Part shown: positions 1 to 7,459 of the stretch, one piece after another
Position numbering within the stretch: the stretch's first letter is position 1
How the letters are laid out: the number at the start of each line of letters is the position of its first letter
NCBI GenBank assembly: GCA_900557355.1
Contig: USSR01000093.1
Span: 1-14,714 of the forward strand
Origin: an uncultured Bacteroides sp.
Lineage (GTDB): Bacteria > Bacteroidota > Bacteroidia > Bacteroidales > Bacteroidaceae
Length of the DNA stretch: 14,714 bases
Direction of reading: 5' to 3'
Translations under genes and position numbers: made by a program
Notes under the pieces: generated by a model
Told to the model about the DNA's origin: nothing
The model's input: the letters and a program-made list of their open reading frames with translations, nothing else
Database searches by the model: none

Positions 1-3000
1 CTTAACGGAAGATGAAGCCGGCCGTATTTGGATTGGTACGATGCGCGGGCTTGCATTCATTTCTAAAGGAGATTTTAATATTATAGACAGGAAGAACAAT
101 TTTATAGCTTCCATCACACACGAACGGGATATGTTCTTCCTAACGGATGATGGCTATATATATTGGTATAATACAACTTCCGGGAAACTATCTAAATCTG
201 CAGAACTGCCTGCTGGGAAAATACGTTCTAACTGCAAATTCGCATTTAAAAATCAATGGATTATTTTCACTTCCACGGGTACATACAATTATGATTTCAA
301 CTCTCATAAGGTGACAAATGATCCTAAACTGAACATCAAAGAAGGTATTGTACTCAACGATAACCGTGGTAACTATTGGGTCTTCAATCATACAGGGAAA
401 ATCTACTATATTCTTTCAGAAACAGGAGAAACAAAAGAACTACAACTAATACCCAAAGATAAATTAAGCTATATTGATAATGAACGTTATCATATAGTAC
501 ATGATTCCCGAGGAATCATCTGGATTTCAACTTACGGCAATGGTTTATTCGCCTACAAGCCATCTGAAGATAAATTAGAGCACTTCGTTTCTAATACAAA
601 AGATTCTCCCATCGGTTCGGATTTCCTATTAGCTATTATGGAGGACAAAGCGGGAGCTATTTGGGTAAGCTCCGAGCATTCCGGATTATCACGCATCACA
701 ATATCCAATGAAGGGATAACCCGCATCTATCCGGATTCTCCGGATCTCTTCGACCGTTCGAATACCATTCGGATGTTGAGTCGAACGGACAATGGAAATA
801 TATGGATAGGAACTCGAAAAGGGGAATTATATAATTATGATATTCACTTAAACCCTCAATACAAGAATCAATATCTTCATTCCAATGTTTACGTTATTAC
901 TGAAGACAATCGCGGAAAGCTCTGGATGGGAACCCGAGGAGAAGGATTAAAAATAGGAGACACATGGTATAAAAACGACCCTTCCGATCCATCATCATTA
1001 GCACACAATCACATCTTTTCTATTTATCGTGACAAAAAAGGCCGTATGTGGGTAGGTACATTGGGAGGAGGTTTAGATTTAGCCGAACCGACAAGCGATG
1101 GCAAGTATAAATTCCGCCATTTTTTCCAACAAAAATATGGTTTAAAAAGAGTAAGAGACCTATTAGAAGATGAAAACGGTATGATATGGATGGGTACCAG
1201 CGAAGGATTTTGCATTTTCCATCCTGACTCGCTGATTGCCAATAGCGACAATTATCATTTATTCAACAACGTAAATGGTAAATTCTGTTCTAATGAAATC
1301 AGATGTCTATTCCGTGACAGCAAAGGCAGAATGTGGGTAGGTACTTCCGGAGCAGGCATCAATCAGTGCACTCCTACAGACAACTATAATTCTCTGGAAT
1401 ATGAACACTACGGTATACCGGAAGGGTTAGTAAATAATGTGGTAATGTCTATCGAAGAAGATAACCAGGGAAAACTATGGGTAGCAACAGAATATGGTAT
1501 TTCCAAATTCACTCCCGAAAACCATTCGTTTGAAAATTACTTCTTCTCCTCCTACACACTGGGAAATGTTTATACAGATAATTGTTCGTGTAAGGGAGCA
1601 GATGGAAAACTTCTTTTCGGTACAAATTATGGTCTGACAATTATCGAACCGGAGAAAATGCCGGAAAATGAAACTTTCTCTCCTATTGTCTTTACTAATT
1701 TAAAAGTCAATGGCATCCAGATGAGTCCCGAAATGAAAGATTCTCCCCTAGCAGAACGATCTTTGGCTTATTCTGATAAAATCACTTTAAAATATTTTCA
1801 GAACTCTTTTATTCTGGACTTCTCCACTTTCGATTATTCAGACAATGGACAGACTAAATATCGATATTGGCTAGAGAATTACGATAAAGGATGGAGTGAT
1901 CCTTCTTCATCAAGTTCTGCAGCCTTCAAATATCTCAATCCCGGTACTTATACTCTCCATGTAAAATCTTGCAATGGAGCCGGTATCTGGAATAACGACG
2001 AAACTATTTTAAAAATAGTTATTGTTCCTCCATTCTGGAAAAGTAGCTGGGCCATGTTAGGATATGTAATTCTAATCATATTAGCTTTGTTCTTTGCCTA
2101 TCGCATTGCCAATAATTTCAATCAATTACGTAATCGTATCCATGTAGAAAAACAATTGACAGAGTACAAATTAGTATTCTTCACCAATATTTCCCACGAA
2201 TTCCGTACTCCGCTCACATTGATTCAAGGCGCATTGGAGAAGATGCAGCGCATTGGCAATATTCCAAATGAACTGGTCTCTCCATTACATATAATGAATA
2301 AAAACACCCAGCGTATGCTGAGACTTATCAACCAGTTACTGGAATTCCGAAAAATGCAGAATAATAAGTTAGCATTGTCACTGGAAGAAACAGATGTTAT
2401 CGGCTTCCTCTATGAAATATTTCTCAGTTTTGGTGATGTAGCAGAACAGAAAAAGATGAAATTCCTTTTCAAGCCATCCGTACCATCTTATAAAATGTTC
2501 ATCGATAAAGGAAATCTGGATAAAGTGACTTACAATTTATTATCGAATGCTTTCAAATACACCCCTGCCAATGGTACCATCATTTTTTCCATACAGATAG
2601 ATGAGACAAAGAAAACTATACACATTCAAGTTTCTGATACAGGAGTAGGCATTCCCAAAGAAAAACAACATGAGTTATTCAAACGCTTTATGCAAAGCAG
2701 TTTCTCTGGTGACAGTATCGGAGTTGGATTACATCTTACGCATGAATTGGTACAAGTTCATAAAGGCACCATCGAATATAATGATAATGAAGGGGGAGGT
2801 TCCATTTTTACTGTTTGTCTTCCTACCGACAAATCTGTTTATACAGAAAAAGACTTTCTTATTCCCGGCAATGTGCTACTAAAAGAGATGAACGAACAAA
2901 CACCTCCTCTGAGTGAACGTACTCCAGCCACTTTAGAATCTCCCCAACCAGCAATTCCTCTGAATAAACGAAAAGTGCTGATAATTGAAGATGATAATGA

Positions 3001-3745
3001 CATTCGTGAACTGCTGAAAGAAGAAATTGGCACTTACTTTGAAGTAGAAGTGGCAGTAGATGGAACATCTGGCTTTGAGAAGGCCCGTACTTATGATGCT
3101 GACTTAATCATTTGCGATGTCCTGATGCCAGGAATGAGCGGGTTTGAGGTCACAAAAAGATTGAAATCGGACTTTGCAACCAGCCATATTCCTATTATTT
3201 TGTTAACAGCACTCAGTTCGCCAGAGAAACAACTGGAAGGGATTGAATCCGGCGCAGATGCTTATATATCCAAACCATTCAGCATCAAATTCTTGTTGGC
3301 ACGAGCGTTCCGCCTTATAGAACAACGGGAAAAACTCCGCGAGAAATTCTCCAATGAACCGGGTATTATACATGCAGCCATGTATTCCACCGATCGTGAT
3401 AAAGAATTTACCGACCGTCTGGACATCGTGTTAAAAGCTAATATTTCGCGTTCTGATTTCTCAATAGAAGAATTTGCTCAACTTATGAAACTGGGACGTA
3501 CTGTATTCTATAAAAAGATACGAGGTATAACCGGATACTCACCCAACGAATATTTACGCATCATGCGTATGAAAAAAGCAGCGGAATTATTGTTATCGGA
3601 AGAACACCTTACGGTAGCAGAAGTGGCTTATAAAGTTGGCATAAATGATCCGTTCTACTTTAGCAAATGCTTTAAAGGGCAGTTTGGCATATCACCTTCT
3701 GTATATCAAAAGGGAGGTGAAAAGCCTCAGGTAGAACCGGAATAA
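1..3745 (+). CDS. Hybrid two-component system (HTCS) sensor kinase / AraC-type regulator, 5'-partial
   Basis: One-chain sensor, kinase and transcription activator of a polysaccharide utilization locus. The reading frame is open from base 2, and the residues before the ATG at 41 already form a propeller repeat (EDEAGRIWIGT), so the true start lies before the window. Numbering from the Met at 41: about ten further Reg_prop repeats of the form D..G.IW.GT..GL run to roughly residue 545 (periplasmic ligand-binding propellers). A Y_Y_Y domain follows (YRYWLENYDKGW at 607-618), then one membrane helix (about 670-690). The HisKA H-box has His719 in NISHEFRTPL. The HATPase has the N-box around 832-841, DTGVGIP from 866 and GVGL at 894-897. 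The receiver starts near 978 with phospho-acceptor Asp1026 (CDVLMPG) and KPFS. The AraC HTH pair covers about 1150-1228. All phosphorelay residues are intact. The gene converges on the SusC/SusD operon, its presumed target. The ligand is unknown. Confidence 0.97.
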   Translation, partial: LTEDEAGRIWIGTMRGLAFISKGDFNIIDRKNNFIASITHERDMFFLTDDGYIYWYNTTSGKLSKSAELPAGKIRSNCKFAFKNQWIIFTSTGTYNYDFNSHKVTNDPKLNIKEGIVLNDNRGNYWVFNHTGKIYYILSETGETKELQLIPKDKLSYIDNERYHIVHDSRGIIWISTYGNGLFAYKPSEDKLEHFVSNTKDSPIGSDFLLAIMEDKAGAIWVSSEHSGLSRITISNEGITRIYPDSPDLFDRSNTIRMLSRTDNGNIWIGTRKGELYNYDIHLNPQYKNQYLHSNVYVITEDNRGKLWMGTRGEGLKIGDTWYKNDPSDPSSLAHNHIFSIYRDKKGRMWVGTLGGGLDLAEPTSDGKYKFRHFFQQKYGLKRVRDLLEDENGMIWMGTSEGFCIFHPDSLIANSDNYHLFNNVNGKFCSNEIRCLFRDSKGRMWVGTSGAGINQCTPTDNYNSLEYEHYGIPEGLVNNVVMSIEEDNQGKLWVATEYGISKFTPENHSFENYFFSSYTLGNVYTDNCSCKGADGKLLFGTNYGLTIIEPEKMPENETFSPIVFTNLKVNGIQMSPEMKDSPLAERSLAYSDKITLKYFQNSFILDFSTFDYSDNGQTKYRYWLENYDKGWSDPSSSSSAAFKYLNPGTYTLHVKSCNGAGIWNNDETILKIVIVPPFWKSSWAMLGYVILIILALFFAYRIANNFNQLRNRIHVEKQLTEYKLVFFTNISHEFRTPLTLIQGALEKMQRIGNIPNELVSPLHIMNKNTQRMLRLINQLLEFRKMQNNKLALSLEETDVIGFLYEIFLSFGDVAEQKKMKFLFKPSVPSYKMFIDKGNLDKVTYNLLSNAFKYTPANGTIIFSIQIDETKKTIHIQVSDTGVGIPKEKQHELFKRFMQSSFSGDSIGVGLHLTHELVQVHKGTIEYNDNEGGGSIFTVCLPTDKSVYTEKDFLIPGNVLLKEMNEQTPPLSERTPATLESPQPAIPLNKRKVLIIEDDNDIRELLKEEIGTYFEVEVAVDGTSGFEKARTYDADLIICDVLMPGMSGFEVTKRLKSDFATSHIPIILLTALSSPEKQLEGIESGADAYISKPFSIKFLLARAFRLIEQREKLREKFSNEPGIIHAAMYSTDRDKEFTDRLDIVLKANISRSDFSIEEFAQLMKLGRTVFYKKIRGITGYSPNEYLRIMRMKKAAELLLSEEHLTVAEVAYKVGINDPFYFSKCFKGQFGISPSVYQKGGEKPQVEPE

Positions 3746-3963
3746 ATTACAATATTACTCTGTATTATTTCACTGGGAAACAATATGGATTCCTTTCATC
3801 ACGTCAGGCAACGGAAGGAACCTGAACATCCGGTTGCGGGATCTGTAGATCTGATACGCCAGCCATATAGATCTCGCGGTAGAACACTTAGGAACAATAA
3901 GAAGGATGGGAAGAAAGCCGGATGAAAATCGGATCTTGCTTTATTGTTTTTGTTCTTTTACCC

Positions 3964-4074
3964 GTAGCAAAACTTCGCCCCGCAATTGCGGACTGCACGT
4001 TTTCCGGTTGGGGGCTCTGTAGCCCGTAACTGCGGGACGGACAGCCCCCAGCCGAAAAGCGAAGTTTTGCTTAC
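3964..4074. repeat. Long imperfect inverted repeat (cruciform/hairpin element)
   Basis: The outer arms AGCAAAACTTCGC (3966-3978) and GCGAAGTTTTGCT (4059-4071) are perfect 13-base reverse complements. Continuing inward, 4000-4016 (TTTTCCGGTTGGGGGCT) pairs with 4043-4058 (AGCCCCCAGCCGAAAA), with one bulged C and one G-T pair. The tip holds a smaller hairpin, CCCG (4023-4026) with CGGG (4033-4036). Unpaired left-arm sequence contains a perfect 12-base palindrome, CCGCAATTGCGG (3980-3991). The element is much richer in G and C than its surroundings. It could be a MITE- or REP-like dispersed element or a bidirectional structured 3' end. No flanking target duplication is obvious and there is no T-tract. 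The pairing is read directly from the sequence; the element class is unknown. Confidence 0.75.
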
Positions 4075-4343
4075 AGCATAGCGGCATTAACCTTAAAGCT
4101 TTAGGGGAAAAAGGAAAGAACATATCAGGTTTTACATCTATCATTCAACTCTCTATACTGAGAGTATGAGGGTCGACTCCTCAACTCCTAATGAAGTGAT
4201 GCCCCTTTTTAACTCCCGAAATGAATAATTCAGGCTAAAAAAGAGATATTTGCATGGATGCGGGTAAAGATTGCATAGTGTACATCAAGGCTCTGTGAAT
4301 TAATAAATTACAGGATTAAAAACATTCTTCTTCATCAGTTTTA

Positions 4344-4446
4344 CGGTGTAGGATAAAAGTTTCCTACACCGTCCTACACCACAGTCTACACCGACTATAT
4401 ATCTAATAATCAAAAGAAAACAATAGCCGGTGTAGGGGATGTAGGG
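4344..4446. repeat. Cluster of direct and inverted CTACACC / GGTGTAG repeats
   Basis: CTACACC occurs as a direct repeat at 4364-4370, 4374-4380 and 4386-4392. The reverse complement GGTGTAG is at 4345-4351 and 4429-4435, and a degenerate GATGTAGGG follows at 4438-4446. CGGTGTAGGA (4344-4353) and TCCTACACCG (4362-4371) form a perfect 10-base stem with an 8-base loop. CTACACCG (4386-4393) can pair with CGGTGTAG (4428-4435) as a second, longer-range stem. The cluster begins about 24 bases beyond the GH2 stop codon, so it would be in the 3' untranslated part of that operon's transcript. Possible roles are transcript end, mRNA stabiliser, protein-binding repeat or a dispersed genomic repeat; the sequence does not decide between them. 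Confidence 0.7.
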
Positions 4447-4469
4447 AATATGGATGAAAACCATTTTCA

Positions 4470-7349
4470 TTAGTTTATTTTCGGCTTCAATTCATCCGGA
4501 GATCCTTTTGTATATGATTTCACATCACCTGCTACTTTTTTAAATAAATCACTGATCCGTTCTGGCTCTATTGTATACATCGGACGGAAACTATCAGAAT
4601 TCATATAATCCAGAATAGCTTTATGCATCTGCCTTGCAACAATACGCTCGTCAGTATTTGTAGTAAGATCCATAGTAGTCATTATCAATTTTCCATTGAG
4701 CACTTTAGCTTCAAATAGCATACCAATCTTCCGGCTCAGGAACCAGGTATCTATGCTCTGTATTGTAGGCTGAAAATCGGACGGAAAGTCAGTGAACTGC
4801 ATCACTTGGGCACGATTCAATAGCTCCCACCACTGCAAATTACTATGATATTCTGTCGGGAACTCACGGAACAAAGGGTGCTTGGGATTTACCAGAATGC
4901 CCGTAGTATGCGGAGGACGCATTTTAAACCAGGATGTATTCCAAAAAACAGGTGTAAACATCTGAGACACCTCTTTCCCATAACTGACTTTACCGGCAGC
5001 AAGAATTAAGACTTTTCCACCACTTTGCAAGATATCTAAAGCCTTAGTATCTAACGTGTCCGTAGTATAAACATCATTCTGTACCAATTCCACCTTTTTG
5101 GGGTATACCCAGAAGTTCCAATCATTTACAGCTTCAGTACCCTCAATACGAACTTCCAGATTTAATTCCGTCGGTTTCTTTATCTCCCCAAGAGGAAATT
5201 CGATATGTCCCAAAACGTGAAAATTACCGATAGGAATGTCCTTATTCCCTAATGTATTGCGAGTATAGACTTTACCGTACACATCCTTTATGGTATACGT
5301 CACAGGGGCATGTTTCAAGGTTTTCTCACCGAAATGAGCAATTTCAATATCAGCAACGAATGCCTCATCATTCGTATATACAAACTTGTCCGTACGCATC
5401 AATGGTACAGTAGGTGAGCAGAAGCGCCTCCATTCTTGTGCACTAATATATCCTTTCTCTTCAAAGAACACATCAAGTACTCCTACAAGTGCCGTCCCCT
5501 GTCCTGAATAATCATTCAAGGCCAATAGTTGAAATCCTGCATAGTCAGGAGTACGCAGTGTCTTTTCTATCTCATACTTATAACATAACGCTTGCAATTT
5601 ACCCGATGCCATCATAAAACAATGCGCTTGTTCTCCCATCTGGTTATCATTCAGAATATCACGGAATATTTCAAAATTTTTGGCTTTGTTCACTCCGGTA
5701 TATTTCCGTATCTCGTTAAAATTAGGGAATACACACCACTGGCCTGTCTCATGTGATACGTATGGCTGACTCACTGTATCAATGCGGCTCTGCATGTGAT
5801 AGTCATCGTTGGTTTGCGGGCGCTTTTGCCTCCAGGTAAGCCCACGAGCACCAGCTTTCACATGATATTGGTTACGAGGTTGCCATTGCCATCCGCCACC
5901 AGCTGATGCTCCTGTATATACTCTACGCGGATCTGTATTCTCCCAATAATCCACGAATTTGGTAACCCAGTCCACCCAACGTCCGCTCGGCTCATTTCCA
6001 CATGCCAACATACAATAAGAGGCATAATTACCATAGGCTTTGGTCAGTGCTATGGTTTCATCCATTAAATATTTGTCAATGGGCTGTCCCAATCCTAGTT
6101 TAGGACCATGATTAGGCCAACTTGGGCCTTCAGGCTGCAAATAGAATCCTACAAGGTCGGCAGCTATAAAAGCTGCTTCAGGAGGACAGAAAGAGTGGAA
6201 TCGCATATGATTCAACCCATAACTACGACAAATGCGAAAAACCCTTTCCCAACTTTCCACATCCATAGGAGCATAACCTGTTAAAGGGAAATCGCAGTTC
6301 TCTACTGTTCCGCGCAACATCGTTTTACGACCATTCACATAAAACCATTTGCCTTTAATCTCAAAACGGCGCATACCAAACTGAATTTCTTTTACCTCTT
6401 TCCCTTTGCTGGTACTGATTTCAGCCGTCAGTTTATACAATGCCGGATTAAATTCATCCCAAAGTAGCATATCATCTCCCATAGGTAAAACAATTTCTTG
6501 CTCTGCTATGCCATGTTTCACTTTCACTTCTTGCATTAAAACCGGAAGTATGTGCTTCTTTTCTGCATTAAAACTCTCAGCTGACAATCTCACCTGCGCT
6601 GTGGTTGAGCTTTTGTTAGAAGATTTAATACGCAATTTCACTCTTGCGAGTTTCTGTTCCGGTTCCGGGAATACCTGAATATCATCAAAATAGACATGTG
6701 GTGTAGCCTGCAAACATATCCGCCCCACAATTCCATTCCAGTTTCCCTGAGTCTGGTCTGTAATACTATGTGAATCCGGTCCTACATTAATTTCTTTAAT
6801 GCGATTATCTATTCTGATGGTTATATTACATTTTCCGGGACGTACATATCGGGTGACATCATATATGTGTGCTACACATAAACTATTCTGCATCCCCACC
6901 TTATGCCCATTTACCCAAACAGTAGACTCAATATGCGGACGTTCCAGAACCAACACAATACGTTCTTTTTTCCAATCTTTAGGAAGATTAATTTCTTTTT
7001 GATACCAAGCTACTCCTACATAATGTTTATCAGGCGTTAAGAAAAACGGCAGCTTTACGTTACCTTCTCTGCGATACTTCTCCATATACGGATTGTAGTA
7101 ATAAGAACTATCATAAAGACTACCGGTCCACCGGGTACGAACCGTTACATCATCTCCCTTCAGCCTTTCGGGCATTGAACCGGGCAGTTCAATCACATCT
7201 TGCAATGTTTGGTTAAACCACTTTTCTTTTTCTCCTATATCCTGCCTGTCTATTTCAAAATTCCAGTCTCCGGATAAGTCAATTGTCTTCTGTGCTTCTA
7301 TCTGAAGAACGGATAGAAGCGACAGCATGATTAATAGTATTTTTCTCAT
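4470..7349 (-). CDS. Glycoside hydrolase family 2 exo-enzyme (beta-galactosidase/glucuronidase superfamily), secreted
   Basis: A retaining glycosidase of the GH2 fold, predicted to trim non-reducing-end sugars from imported oligosaccharides. Residues 1-20 are a type I signal peptide ending before QKTIDLSGDW; there is no lipobox Cys, so a periplasmic location is likely. The order is: jelly-roll sugar-binding domain (about 22-230, with WYQKEI and VWVNGHKVG), Ig-like domain (about 235-345), and TIM barrel (about 345-650). Glu453 in GNEPSG is the predicted acid/base and Glu534 in SHETGQW the nucleophile; their 81-residue spacing suits GH2. A second beta-domain ends at NDWNFWVYP (about 741-749). 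A C-terminal alpha/beta region (about 765-950, starting near GGKVLIL) looks like a Rossmann or glutamine-amidotransferase-like fold; that is inference. It is last in the operon, 110 bases after SusD. GH2 covers galactosidases, glucuronidases, mannosidases and others, so the substrate cannot be assigned. Confidence 0.93.
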   Translation of the reverse strand: MRKILLIMLSLLSVLQIEAQKTIDLSGDWNFEIDRQDIGEKEKWFNQTLQDVIELPGSMPERLKGDDVTVRTRWTGSLYDSSYYYNPYMEKYRREGNVKLPFFLTPDKHYVGVAWYQKEINLPKDWKKERIVLVLERPHIESTVWVNGHKVGMQNSLCVAHIYDVTRYVRPGKCNITIRIDNRIKEINVGPDSHSITDQTQGNWNGIVGRICLQATPHVYFDDIQVFPEPEQKLARVKLRIKSSNKSSTTAQVRLSAESFNAEKKHILPVLMQEVKVKHGIAEQEIVLPMGDDMLLWDEFNPALYKLTAEISTSKGKEVKEIQFGMRRFEIKGKWFYVNGRKTMLRGTVENCDFPLTGYAPMDVESWERVFRICRSYGLNHMRFHSFCPPEAAFIAADLVGFYLQPEGPSWPNHGPKLGLGQPIDKYLMDETIALTKAYGNYASYCMLACGNEPSGRWVDWVTKFVDYWENTDPRRVYTGASAGGGWQWQPRNQYHVKAGARGLTWRQKRPQTNDDYHMQSRIDTVSQPYVSHETGQWCVFPNFNEIRKYTGVNKAKNFEIFRDILNDNQMGEQAHCFMMASGKLQALCYKYEIEKTLRTPDYAGFQLLALNDYSGQGTALVGVLDVFFEEKGYISAQEWRRFCSPTVPLMRTDKFVYTNDEAFVADIEIAHFGEKTLKHAPVTYTIKDVYGKVYTRNTLGNKDIPIGNFHVLGHIEFPLGEIKKPTELNLEVRIEGTEAVNDWNFWVYPKKVELVQNDVYTTDTLDTKALDILQSGGKVLILAAGKVSYGKEVSQMFTPVFWNTSWFKMRPPHTTGILVNPKHPLFREFPTEYHSNLQWWELLNRAQVMQFTDFPSDFQPTIQSIDTWFLSRKIGMLFEAKVLNGKLIMTTMDLTTNTDERIVARQMHKAILDYMNSDSFRPMYTIEPERISDLFKKVAGDVKSYTKGSPDELKPKIN

Positions 7350-7379
7350 AAATTAGTATATTATTATTTATACGAAAAG

Positions 7380-7401
7380 AGAGCGGCTTCACAGTCGCTC
7401 T
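7380..7401 (-). promoter_or_regulatory. Intercistronic stem-loop between susD-like and GH2 genes
   Basis: AGAGCGGCT (7380-7388) pairs with AGTCGCTCT (7393-7401) across a 4-base loop, giving nine pairs including one G-T. On the operon (minus) strand the stem is followed by CTTTTCG, a short T-run, so it resembles a weak or leaky terminator or an mRNA-processing and stability element. It lies in the longest gap of the operon, 30 bases upstream of the GH2 start. No TAnnTTTG promoter motif was seen on the minus strand in this gap. The likely effect is to lower enzyme expression relative to the SusC/SusD proteins; this is inference. Confidence 0.5.
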
Positions 7402-7459
7402 TCTTTCTTGATTGAATTCAATCTCTACTTTACATAACTTTTGTTTAAAATATATTCCT

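Larger units (their letters stand above)
3746..4469. other. 724-base gene-free gap between convergent genes
   Basis: Both flanking genes end here, so it should hold the terminators of the HTCS gene and of the SusC/SusD-GH2 operon. No convincing coding region, tRNA, or Bacteroides-type promoter (TAnnTTTG) was found on either strand. Besides the two repeat features listed separately, smaller hairpins are visible. Bases 3787-3795 pair with 3815-3822 (TTCCTT/AAGGAA plus GG/CC with one bulge), about 40 bases past the HTCS stop. ACTCTC at 4148-4153 pairs with GAGAGT at 4160-4165. ATGAAAA at 4454-4460 pairs with TTTTCAT at 4464-4470 and touches the GH2 stop codon. None is followed by a long T-tract, so no classic intrinsic terminator can be assigned with confidence. 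The gap is long for a convergent pair, and repeats fill part of it. Confidence 0.8.

Noticed and set aside
41..43. ATG at 41 as the true start of the HTCS gene
   Set aside because: The frame is open upstream and the preceding residues complete a propeller repeat; a start here would also lack a signal peptide.
3941..4144. 67-codon minus-strand open frame across the large inverted repeat
   Set aside because: Its sequence is dictated by the palindrome and it lacks any domain. Short frames through such repeats are probably often mis-annotated as hypothetical proteins.
4148..4180. tRNA-like look (hairpin followed by GGTCGACTCC, resembling a T-arm)
   Set aside because: No acceptor stem, no D-arm, and the T-loop lacks the canonical TTC; it does not fold as a tRNA.
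4344..4446. CRISPR-like array
   Set aside because: Units are only 7-10 bases with 3-5 base gaps and occur in both orientations; there are no spacers of CRISPR length and no cas genes.
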